Part shown: piece after piece, positions 31,639-38,895 of the stretch | Layout of the letters: the number at the start of each line of letters is the position of its first letter | Numbering within the stretch: the first letter of the stretch is position 1 | DNA from: Verrucomicrobiales bacterium | GTDB taxonomy: Bacteria > Verrucomicrobiota > Verrucomicrobiia > Verrucomicrobiales > DEV007 | Assembly: GCA_016795385.1 (NCBI GenBank) | Contig: JAEUHI010000086.1 | Location: forward strand, 124,001-188,000 | Direction: 5' to 3' | DNA length: 64,000 nucleotides | Notes under the pieces: generated by a model | Databases searched by the model: none | Seen by the model: the letters and a program-made list of their open reading frames with translations, nothing else | Told to the model about the DNA's origin: nothing | Position numbers and translations under genes: made by a program

Positions 31639-33771
31639 TCACTTCGAAGTGAGTTCGTGCACGCCGTCCCACTTTCCGGGAGGCGCGGATGCATAAGCCC
31701 GGCAACGCTCCACCAGCAAGGCGGCCGACACAGCGAGCGTGGCATGTGGGTGTTTTGTCAGGATCCCCAATGCTGCGGCGGCCTCCTCGAATGCGCCCGC
31801 TTCATACAGGGCAAACGCGGCGCGATACGCGGTGCGACCGTCTTCACCCGGATCATCGCCACGGCCAAAGATCGCATGCAGCTCCGTGGCGCGCGACTTG
31901 CCCTTCACCTGCACGCGATCGACGAGCAAGGAAACCGGCTTCACTTGAAGCGCGGAAACAAACTCCCCGCTCGCGAGAATGGCGGCGGCGTAGTTTTTGG
32001 TCTGGCTCTCGATCCGGGCGGTGGTGTTGACGCAGTCGCCCACGAGGTTGTAATCGCGGTAACTGCGGGATCCAACGTGACCGACGAGACCACGCCCGCA
32101 GTGAAGTCCGATGCCGATGCGGAGCCATCGGTCGATCTCGTCGGCGGCCGGATTTTCCACGCGCTGTTGCAGGGTCTCCTGAATTTCCAAAGCGGCGCGG
32201 AGGGCACGATCGGGCGCGTCGTCACAAGGCTCGGGAGCGCCCCAGTAGGCGAGGAATTGATCACCGGCGAAACGCGCGAGACTCCCGTTTTCACGAAGCG
32301 CCGCCTCGGTTTCCACCGCGAAGAGCCGGTTCAGCAACTCGAAGACCCGCTCGACTTCGCCGCTTTCGCAGAGCGTCGTAAAACCGCGGAGATCACTGAG
32401 AAGCACGGCGACATCGCCGCCCCGCGGACGGATCATGTCGAGATTTTGCGTCACCTGCTTCAACACCGCCGGAGAGAAATAGAAACCGAGCATGGCATCG
32501 CGCCGGGTCCGCTCGCGTTGCTCCACGGTCCAGCGACGCCCCACCTCCAGCACCACCGCGCCGCCCCACAACACCGCCGACGAGACCGCGGCCGGCAGCA
32601 GCAAGACCCCGCGATGCCAGATCGCGATCCACCCGAGCAGCAAGGTAAGGAGGATCCCCGCCGCCGCGATGAGCACGAGCCAGCGTTTCTTCCGCACCCG
32701 CGAAAACCCGAAGGCGGCGAGGGCGGCAATGAACAGATGAAAGGCGATGTCCACGCCGACCGGCGCGGGCCGGATCGCGGTATCGTGCATCAAGTCGTGC
32801 AGGGCGGTGCCGTGCAGCAACATCCCGGGCTGCTGCGCGCCGTGGGTGGTTGGCTTGCCGTCGACCTCCGCGTCGTATCCGAGAAAAACGATCGTGTCGC
32901 GCAAAGGGGAATCGGCTCCCGATCGATCGGCGAGACGCTCGAGCTGCTCGATCGTCCAGACGCGTCCGCCTTCGGCCAGTTCGGGGAGACGTTTGTCGTA
33001 GCGGTCATCGTAGTAGGAGTGGCGCAGATTCAGGAAGAGCCGTCCCTCATCCGCGCGCCGGACAATCGCCTTGCCATCGGGGCCTGGCATCTTCCACTCC
33101 ATCGCCCCGGCTTCCACCACTTGAGGGGCGAGTGCGGCGGGGCGCGAAGCGGTGAACGCGGCAAGCGCGAGAGACGGCATCGTCTCATCTCCGAAGCGGT
33201 GGACCTGCCGATACTCGCGCCAATGACGGTCGGCGGGGACATTGACGATGCCTTGCAGGAAATCCCCGCCACCCGCATCGGGCAGCGATCGGAGGAGATG
33301 CGGCGGATCGGCCTGATGCTCGATCGAAGTCGAAAGCACTACCGTGGTGCGCGTCGTCTCGTGGATGCGACGGATCGTGTCGGCGATGATCTGCTGATCG
33401 ATCGCGCGTCCATAGGCGTGGATGATGTCGACCGCGACGACGCGCGCCTCGAGTCGGGCGAGGGTCTCGAGGACACCTGCGACGGTGGCGTATTCGCCCA
33501 CGGTCGCGAAACGCCGGGCGATCTCTTCGTTCACGCTGAGTTCGGCAAAACGGATCGCGGGATCGAGCGGCTCCGCCATTCCCGCGCGCGCCCGGACATC
33601 GAGCGCGAGATCGAGCCAGAAGAGCTCCGCCTTTTCCACCACCGACGGCGCGAAGGTCCTCAGGGAGAGGATCGCGGCGAGCGCGAGCAGCGGGAAAAAC
33701 CATGGCGACGAGACAGGGTCGAATCCCCCGCTCGACCCTGTCGGGTCCGGCTCGCTGGCGCTGCGGCTCAC
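31639..33771 (-). CDS. CHASE2-domain adenylate/guanylate cyclase
   Basis: A 710-residue membrane cyclase. One transmembrane segment near the N-terminus is followed by a CHASE2 extracytoplasmic sensor (~60-330, with VVAVDIIHAYGRAIDQQ and DTIVFLGYDAEVDGKPTTHG). Two or three transmembrane segments follow (~350-420). The class III cyclase domain comes last (~450-620), with metal-binding aspartates in VLLSDLRGFT and FAGDQFLAYWG and transition-state residues in NLVGDCVNTTARIES. It makes cAMP or cGMP. I choose the GTG at 33771 because it overlaps the upstream stop as GTGA. A later in-frame start is not seen before the first membrane segment. Confidence 0.88.
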   Translation of the reverse strand: MSRSASEPDPTGSSGGFDPVSSPWFFPLLALAAILSLRTFAPSVVEKAELFWLDLALDVRARAGMAEPLDPAIRFAELSVNEEIARRFATVGEYATVAGVLETLARLEARVVAVDIIHAYGRAIDQQIIADTIRRIHETTRTTVVLSTSIEHQADPPHLLRSLPDAGGGDFLQGIVNVPADRHWREYRQVHRFGDETMPSLALAAFTASRPAALAPQVVEAGAMEWKMPGPDGKAIVRRADEGRLFLNLRHSYYDDRYDKRLPELAEGGRVWTIEQLERLADRSGADSPLRDTIVFLGYDAEVDGKPTTHGAQQPGMLLHGTALHDLMHDTAIRPAPVGVDIAFHLFIAALAAFGFSRVRKKRWLVLIAAAGILLTLLLGWIAIWHRGVLLLPAAVSSAVLWGGAVVLEVGRRWTVEQRERTRRDAMLGFYFSPAVLKQVTQNLDMIRPRGGDVAVLLSDLRGFTTLCESGEVERVFELLNRLFAVETEAALRENGSLARFAGDQFLAYWGAPEPCDDAPDRALRAALEIQETLQQRVENPAADEIDRWLRIGIGLHCGRGLVGHVGSRSYRDYNLVGDCVNTTARIESQTKNYAAAILASGEFVSALQVKPVSLLVDRVQVKGKSRATELHAIFGRGDDPGEDGRTAYRAAFALYEAGAFEEAAAALGILTKHPHATLAVSAALLVERCRAYASAPPGKWDGVHELTSK
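33712..33742. repeat. Perfect 11-bp inverted repeat in the cyclase 5' coding region
   Basis: GACAGGGTCGA (33712-33722), nine bases, TCGACCCTGTC (33732-33742). A nested alternative stem, GACCC-TGTC-GGGTC, follows at once, and CCCTGT/ACAGGG bracket the next 40 bases. It resembles a REP-type element that now encodes the first residues of the cyclase. Confidence 0.55.
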
Positions 33772-34553
33772 AGGGCGAGAGGCGTGGTGATGGGAAAGAC
33801 GAGCACGCCGGGAGCACCCGGAGCAAAGGAGAGGACGCGGGCATCCTGACGCCACTCGCTGTCGAGGGTTTTCAATCCCCGTCGAACCGCGGCGACGGAA
33901 CTTTTCGGGGCACGCTTCGCGGCATCCAGCAAAGGATCCGAGGGGTTGCCCCGGGTCACCGCCGCCTTCGAAGAGGGAGCCACCCTCGCGGAGGTCAATT
34001 CTTCACCGAACTTCACCCGGTAATCCTCGACGCGCCGCTGTCGCAACAGATTCGAGAGCCGCTTCTGGATCGCTTCGGCGTGGAGCAGGGCGTTCACTTC
34101 ATCCTTTTCCTTCAAAGCGTCGGTGAGCCATTCGGCGTACTCGGTGAGCTTTGCCAGTTCCGGATCAGCGGAGTCGAAAACAGCGACGTAGAGATCGACG
34201 GGCCGGGAGAATTTCTCAAAAGGCCACGCGGCCCCCTCGGCGGGGAATCGGACCGGCTTCGCGTCCTCTCCTTGCGCGACGATGACGGGAGCGAGCCCGA
34301 GGTGGGGTGACTCGCGGTCGAAGGCGATCATGAAAATCGTCGATCCGGCAGGACCTTTGGCAATGCCCAGAATCTCGCGGGCAGCAGCGGTTTTTTCCTG
34401 CGGTGAATAGGGCAGGCAGGCGCCCTCCATCTCGGAAAACTCACTGGATCGATCGACCACATAGACCGAGGCGTGGGCCTCGCCGGCGTATAGGCGCGGG
34501 CTCGCGATGAAGGCGGAGCAGGTCAGTCCGAGGAGAAGGAAAATGGGCTTCAT
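33768..34553 (-). CDS. Exported protein coupled to the CHASE2 cyclase, function unknown
   Basis: A 261-residue protein with a signal peptide (residues 1-~23, ending RLYAGEAHA). The mature part starts as a beta-rich domain (SVYVVDRSSEFSEMEGACLP, then FMIAFDRESPH) and continues with a helical region (NALLHAEAIQKRLSNLLRQR). No family was recognised. Its stop codon overlaps the GTG start of the cyclase gene, so it is made with it, possibly as the extracytoplasmic partner or ligand-binding component of the CHASE2 sensor. That role is inference. Confidence 0.68.
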   Translation of the reverse strand: MKPIFLLLGLTCSAFIASPRLYAGEAHASVYVVDRSSEFSEMEGACLPYSPQEKTAAAREILGIAKGPAGSTIFMIAFDRESPHLGLAPVIVAQGEDAKPVRFPAEGAAWPFEKFSRPVDLYVAVFDSADPELAKLTEYAEWLTDALKEKDEVNALLHAEAIQKRLSNLLRQRRVEDYRVKFGEELTSARVAPSSKAAVTRGNPSDPLLDAAKRAPKSSVAAVRRGLKTLDSEWRQDARVLSFAPGAPGVLVFPITTPLAL

Positions 34554-34644
34554 GGCGTGCTCCGCATTGTCCTGCAAGCGTTCTCTCCGGTCAAGCGTGC
34601 GTCAGGGTCCGGATGAGACGATCGACCCCGGTCGATGATTCGGC

Positions 34645-35577
34645 TTAATTCCAAAAAACGAGGATCCAGGCAAGAAGATGCAGCCCGTCGGCGAGCGCTT
34701 GGGTATGCGTGTCGATCCAAGGATGCCGGGACCGCGCCAGCAGGAAGGTGAAGCCGGAGATCGTCATGAGAGCAACGACGGCAGGCGTCACGCCCTCGAG
34801 CCCCAAAAACATCAGGGCAAGTCCGAATGCGCAACCAAGAGCCACCTCCGGCAACAAGCGAAGGCCCTTTCCCCCGGAATAATAGGCCGCAGGATCCTCT
34901 CGCGCGTCGTGCGCGGCCTCGACGCGCGAGATCAGCAGGCAATTGCCGAGCACGAGAAAGACCAGCGAGATGAGGTAGGGAAGCGGGATCGTCGCGATCG
35001 ATGCCGGGGACGCCGCGATCGCCGCTCCGGCGGTGAAACAGAGTGCGATCGCGAGTTCCTTCACCGGCAGACCGGATTGACCCGCGGCCCTCCACCCTCC
35101 ACGGAATAGGAAAAAGTAAGCGGCCGTCGCCCCCGCCACGACACCTGCCGCGGACCAAGTGGCGGCGGAAAGGAAAGGCATCACCACGATCCCCGCCAAC
35201 AAGGCCACCCCCAGCGAGATCGCGAGGATCCGGGGATGCTCCCTCGCCCACACATGGCGGAGCGGGATCGACGCGTGGTTTTCATCGGCCCCTCGCCGCC
35301 CCGCCCGCCGCGCGTCGTGGAGCCGGTCGCCGAGATAGATCGCCCAGACCGCCGCAAAAAGCGCAACGACCTCGGCCGCGCGCATGGCCCCCGGCCCATC
35401 CCCGCGCGAAGCCGCGAGCACGAAGGCCCAGCCCACCACCGCGAGCGGGGCATCGAGGCAGAGGAGGGAAGGGAAAAGCAGCCAGCGGAGGAAACGCGTC
35501 TTGATAAGCGTGATTTTAAAAGGACCTTTTCCCCCTACCCCGCAAAAACCCGCCTGAACAGCCGGAAATGTCCTCAC
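34645..35577 (-). CDS. UbiA-like polytopic membrane protein
   Basis: A 310-residue protein with eight or nine hydrophobic segments. An early loop reads YLGDRLHDARRAGRR, an Asp-rich stretch resembling the first metal-binding motif of UbiA prenyltransferases. A second loop has SRVEAAHDAREDPAAYY, also acidic. Prenyl transfer is possible but not proven, as the motifs are imperfect. The start is uncertain: the GTG at 35577 overlaps the divergent manC start by ten bases, and no ATG lies in frame for the next ~60 residues. A shorter protein starting near the first membrane segment is likely. Confidence 0.6.
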   Translation of the reverse strand: MRTFPAVQAGFCGVGGKGPFKITLIKTRFLRWLLFPSLLCLDAPLAVVGWAFVLAASRGDGPGAMRAAEVVALFAAVWAIYLGDRLHDARRAGRRGADENHASIPLRHVWAREHPRILAISLGVALLAGIVVMPFLSAATWSAAGVVAGATAAYFFLFRGGWRAAGQSGLPVKELAIALCFTAGAAIAASPASIATIPLPYLISLVFLVLGNCLLISRVEAAHDAREDPAAYYSGGKGLRLLPEVALGCAFGLALMFLGLEGVTPAVVALMTISGFTFLLARSRHPWIDTHTQALADGLHLLAWILVFWN

Positions 35578-36647
35578 CGAATCTCTACGCCCTCATCCTC
35601 GCCGGCGGCAGCGGCACGCGCTTCTGGCCGCTCAGCCGCAACGCGAAACCCAAACAGCTTCTCGCTCTCTTCGACGACGAGACGCTCATCGAAAAAGCCG
35701 TGAACCGTCTCGAGGGGCTCGTGCCCGCGGAACGGATCCTCGTCCTCACGAACGAGGCCCAGCTCGAGGGGGTCCGCGCCGCCCTGCCGATGCTGCCCGC
35801 GGAAAACATCGTCGCCGAGCCTGCCCGACGCGACACCGCTCCCGCCATTGCCCTCGCCGCCGGATGGATCGCCGCCCGCGACCCCGAGGCCACGATGATC
35901 GCCCTGCCCGCCGACCAGCTCGTCGTGAAGGTGGAGGAATTCCGTCGAGTTCTCCGTGCTGCTGCCTCCGCTGCCGCGGCCGAGCAGGCTATCGTTACTC
36001 TCGGGATCAAGCCCGACTGGCCCTGCCCGAGCTACGGCTACATCGAACGCGGCGGTGCCATCGAGACCGACGACGGAGGCACCGGAGCCGCCGTGCACGA
36101 GGTGAAACGCTTCCGCGAAAAGCCGAGTGTGGAGGTCGCCGAGGAGTATCTGCGCGAAGGCACCTTCTCGTGGAATGCCGGCATCTTCATCTGGACGATC
36201 CCGACTCTGTTGCGTGAGCTGACGAAAAATTGCCCCCAGCTCGCCGGCTTCGTCGCCGAGCTCCGCGATTCGCCCGATTTTTCCGCGACGGTCGCGGAGA
36301 AGTTCCCCACGCTCGACAAGATCTCGATCGATTTCGCCCTGATGGAAAAGGCGGGCCGTATCCTCAACATCGAGGCCGAGGTCGGCTGGGATGACGTCGG
36401 AGGCTGGCCCTCGGTGGCGAAATACCTCACCACCGACGACGACGGGAACTCGCATCGAGGCCCCCTTCTCGCGGTCGATTCGAGAAACAACATCGTCTTT
36501 TCCGTCGCCGGGATGCCCGAGGTGTCGCTGCTAGGCGTGGAAAATCTCATCGTCGTGCAGACCGCCGATGCCCTCCTCGTCGCCGACCGGAACCAGGCCG
36601 ACCAGATCAAGAAGCTCGTCGACCGTCTCCCTGCCGAGCTGCTTTGA
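35568..36647 (+). CDS. manC: Mannose-1-phosphate guanylyltransferase
   Basis: A 359-residue nucleotidyltransferase that makes GDP-mannose from mannose-1-phosphate and GTP. The signature loop is LILAGGSGTRFWPLSRNAKP (residues 9-28), with PKQ following. Other landmarks are EPARRDTAPAIALAAGW, YGYIERG, VKRFREKPS and FSWNAGIFIWTIP. The length matches the short, monofunctional ManC form without the isomerase extension. It precedes ruvX by 13 bases on the same strand. GDP-mannose would feed cell-surface glycan synthesis. Confidence 0.94.
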   Translation: MSSPNLYALILAGGSGTRFWPLSRNAKPKQLLALFDDETLIEKAVNRLEGLVPAERILVLTNEAQLEGVRAALPMLPAENIVAEPARRDTAPAIALAAGWIAARDPEATMIALPADQLVVKVEEFRRVLRAAASAAAAEQAIVTLGIKPDWPCPSYGYIERGGAIETDDGGTGAAVHEVKRFREKPSVEVAEEYLREGTFSWNAGIFIWTIPTLLRELTKNCPQLAGFVAELRDSPDFSATVAEKFPTLDKISIDFALMEKAGRILNIEAEVGWDDVGGWPSVAKYLTTDDDGNSHRGPLLAVDSRNNIVFSVAGMPEVSLLGVENLIVVQTADALLVADRNQADQIKKLVDRLPAELL

Positions 36648-36660
36648 TCCGGGTGACGTC

Positions 36661-37119
36661 ATGAGCGACTGGGTGCGCGCCCTCGGGATCGACTACGGCT
36701 CCGCCCGCATCGGGGTGTCGGTCAGTGATGATCTCGGCTTTCTCGCCCATCCCCTCGAAACCGTGCCCGGCGGAGACTCGGAGAAGGCGGCGGCCCGCAT
36801 CGCCGAACTCGTGCGTCTCCGACGCATCGAGCATCTCGTCGTCGGTCTGCCGCTGCATCGCAACGGCGAGGAAGGCGCCGCGGTCGGACGCGTCCGCGAG
36901 TTCGTGAAGATCCTGCGTCCGCTCCTCCCCGAGGCGCTCGCCATTCACGAGGTCGACGAGCACCGCACCACCGTCAGCGCGATGGAAAAACTCCACGCTG
37001 CCGGCCGCAACGCGAAGAATGCGAAGGGCATCATCGATATGGCCGCCGCCGTCGAGATCCTGCAGAGCTGGCTCGATCAGCGGGCGGGAGGCGACCCGCT
37101 GCCGGAATTTGGCCCATGA
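36661..37119 (+). CDS. ruvX: Holliday-junction resolvase-like / pre-16S rRNA nuclease (YqgF family)
   Basis: A 152-residue RNase H-fold nuclease. The first catalytic Asp is D11 in LGIDYGSARIGVSVSD. LVVGLPLHRNGEEG, HEVDEHRTT and the C-terminal KGIIDMAAAVEIL supply the remaining family motifs. In E. coli YqgF matures the 5' end of 16S rRNA. The stop overlaps the ATG of the next coding stretch by ATGA (37116-37119), so the hydrolase behind it is translationally coupled. Confidence 0.93.
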   Translation: MSDWVRALGIDYGSARIGVSVSDDLGFLAHPLETVPGGDSEKAAARIAELVRLRRIEHLVVGLPLHRNGEEGAAVGRVREFVKILRPLLPEALAIHEVDEHRTTVSAMEKLHAAGRNAKNAKGIIDMAAAVEILQSWLDQRAGGDPLPEFGP

Positions 37120-37206
37120 ACGGCCAGCTCATGAAGTTCCTCTTCCTTGTTCCGCTGATCACCCTGGGCGCGGCCTCCGCTTTCGTCCGTGCAGACTCCC
37201 CCCCGC
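37116..37206 (+). other. Out-of-frame signal-peptide segment of the following hydrolase
   Basis: An ATG at 37116 or 37131 opens a good signal peptide (MKFLFLVPLITLGAASAFVR). It is one base out of frame with the hydrolase that follows. The frames meet at a run of seven C (37198-37204). With six C, the signal peptide would join the hydrolase at PPRDT. This is either a sequencing error or a real frameshift in a homopolymer. Confidence 0.7.
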
Positions 37207-38880
37207 GACACCATGCCCGACACCTGGGCCGCCACGGATGCGCTCGGTCGCGTGCTGCCGATGCATGCGGATGTCGGCCCACCCAAGACGGATCGGGCGG
37301 TCGGCATCTTTTACTTCAACTGTCACACCTCCTTTGGAAACCCGGAAGTCCATGACATCGCGAAGATCCTCAAGGCGAAACCCGGCGCACCTCCGTGGGG
37401 ACCGGTGCAGGCGCCGCATTACTGGAGCGAGCCGCGCTTTGGTTACTACCGTCCCGATGATCCATGGGTGATCCGCAAGCACGCGCAGATGCTCGCCGAT
37501 GCGGGAGTGGACGTGCTGATCCTCGATGCCACGAACGGATTCACTTATGACGCGGAACGTGAGGCCCTCTGTGCGGTCCTCGGACAGATGAGGGCCGAGG
37601 GACAACAGGTTCCGAAGATCGCCCTGTTCGCCTATGCGCGGCACAACACGGTGGTGCCTCATTTATGGGAGACCTTTTATCGACCCGGCAGACATCGCGA
37701 CCTCTGGTTCCGGTGGAAAGGCAAGCCGCTCCTCCTCACGCCGACCGAAGGGCTCGGCGAAGAGGTGAAAGCCTTTTTCACGATCCGCACCTCATGGGCC
37801 TGGACGCGAGGCCAGCCGTGGTTTGGCGACGGCCGTGACAAGTGGCCCTGGCTCGACTTCGCGCCGCAGACACCCGGCTGGCATGAAGCGCCGGGGAAGG
37901 CCGAGTGTGTGGCCGTAGGGGTGAGCCAGCACGCCACCAGCAACATCGGCCGCAGTTTTCACGGCAACCGGCAACCCCCCGCGGCGGAATGTCGCCCGGG
38001 CGAAGGGCTTTACTTCGAGGAGCAATGGAAGCATGCCCTGCCCCATGATCCCGAGTTCCTCTTCATCACGGGCTGGAACGAGTGGATCGCCCAGCGCTTC
38101 CTTTCCGATGGCAACCAGACATTTCTAGGCCGCGTGCTCCCCGCGGGAGAGACCTTTTTTGTCGATCTCCATGACGGGGAGTTCAGCCGCGACATCGAAC
38201 CGATGCGGGGCGGCTTCGGCGACAACTACTACTGGCAGATGGCCGCGAATATCCGCCGCTACAAGGGCGTCCGAACCGTTCCCTTGGCGTCCCCCCCGGG
38301 GACCATCGCCATCCCCGGCGACTTCGCCCGGTGGGCCGGCGTCAAACCGGCCTATCTCGACGACCTGCACGACACCTCCCATCGCGATCACGAAGGGGTG
38401 TCCGGCGCGGGCCGCTACACGAACCGCACGGGCCGGAACGATCTCGACACCGCGAAGGTGGCCCGCGATGCCACCCATCTCTTTTTCCATATCACCACAC
38501 GCGAACCGCTCTCGCCCTCCACGGAGGCCGATTGGATGGTACTTTGGCTGGACGTCGATCAAGACTTCCGGACCGGACACCTCGGCTATGATTACCGCGT
38601 CAATCACACGCGTGGCGGGCCGGACAAGGCCAACATCGAGCGCTGGAACGGGCAGATCTGGGAGATCGTCGGAAAGGCGCCCCTTCAATCGGGCACGAGG
38701 GAATTGCATCTCGCCCTTGCCCGCGATATCCTCGGCCTCGCCACGGGAAGAGCCCTTTGCTTCGATTTCAAATGGACCGACGGTGTCCCGGCCGAACCCG
38801 ACGGGACGGATTTCCTTGATCACGGAGACACCGCGCCAAACGCCCGTTTCAACTACCGCTTCAGCGAAAATCCCGGGTGA
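37189..38880 (+). CDS. GH71/GH99-like glycoside hydrolase with C-terminal DOMON/CBM9-like domain
   Basis: A 563-residue frame from a GTG at 37189. The N-terminal ~350 residues resemble GH71/GH99-type alpha-mannan or alpha-glucan hydrolases (VGIFYFNCHTSFGNPEVHD, YYRPDDPWVIRKHAQMLADA and LFITGWNEWIAQRF). The last ~190 residues are a beta-sandwich (ATHLFFHITTREPLSPS, ADWMVLWLDVDQDFRTGHLG) of the CBM9/DOMON type. The enzyme is expected outside the cytoplasm, but its signal peptide lies one base out of frame at 37116-37206. The real start is therefore probably upstream, and the GTG is an artefact of the shift. Substrate not determined. Confidence 0.8.
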   Translation: MQTPPRDTMPDTWAATDALGRVLPMHADVGPPKTDRAVGIFYFNCHTSFGNPEVHDIAKILKAKPGAPPWGPVQAPHYWSEPRFGYYRPDDPWVIRKHAQMLADAGVDVLILDATNGFTYDAEREALCAVLGQMRAEGQQVPKIALFAYARHNTVVPHLWETFYRPGRHRDLWFRWKGKPLLLTPTEGLGEEVKAFFTIRTSWAWTRGQPWFGDGRDKWPWLDFAPQTPGWHEAPGKAECVAVGVSQHATSNIGRSFHGNRQPPAAECRPGEGLYFEEQWKHALPHDPEFLFITGWNEWIAQRFLSDGNQTFLGRVLPAGETFFVDLHDGEFSRDIEPMRGGFGDNYYWQMAANIRRYKGVRTVPLASPPGTIAIPGDFARWAGVKPAYLDDLHDTSHRDHEGVSGAGRYTNRTGRNDLDTAKVARDATHLFFHITTREPLSPSTEADWMVLWLDVDQDFRTGHLGYDYRVNHTRGGPDKANIERWNGQIWEIVGKAPLQSGTRELHLALARDILGLATGRALCFDFKWTDGVPAEPDGTDFLDHGDTAPNARFNYRFSENPG

Positions 38881-38895
38881 CCGGGTCCGATACGG

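Noticed and set aside
31216..33849. An 877-codon plus-strand frame opposite the CHASE2 cyclase
   Set aside because: An antisense shadow of a real gene: Arg/His/Gly-rich with no motifs.
33772..33855. Upstream ATG of the cyclase, 28 residues longer
   Set aside because: It would overlap the upstream gene by almost 90 bases. The GTG at 33771 gives the common stop/start overlap instead.
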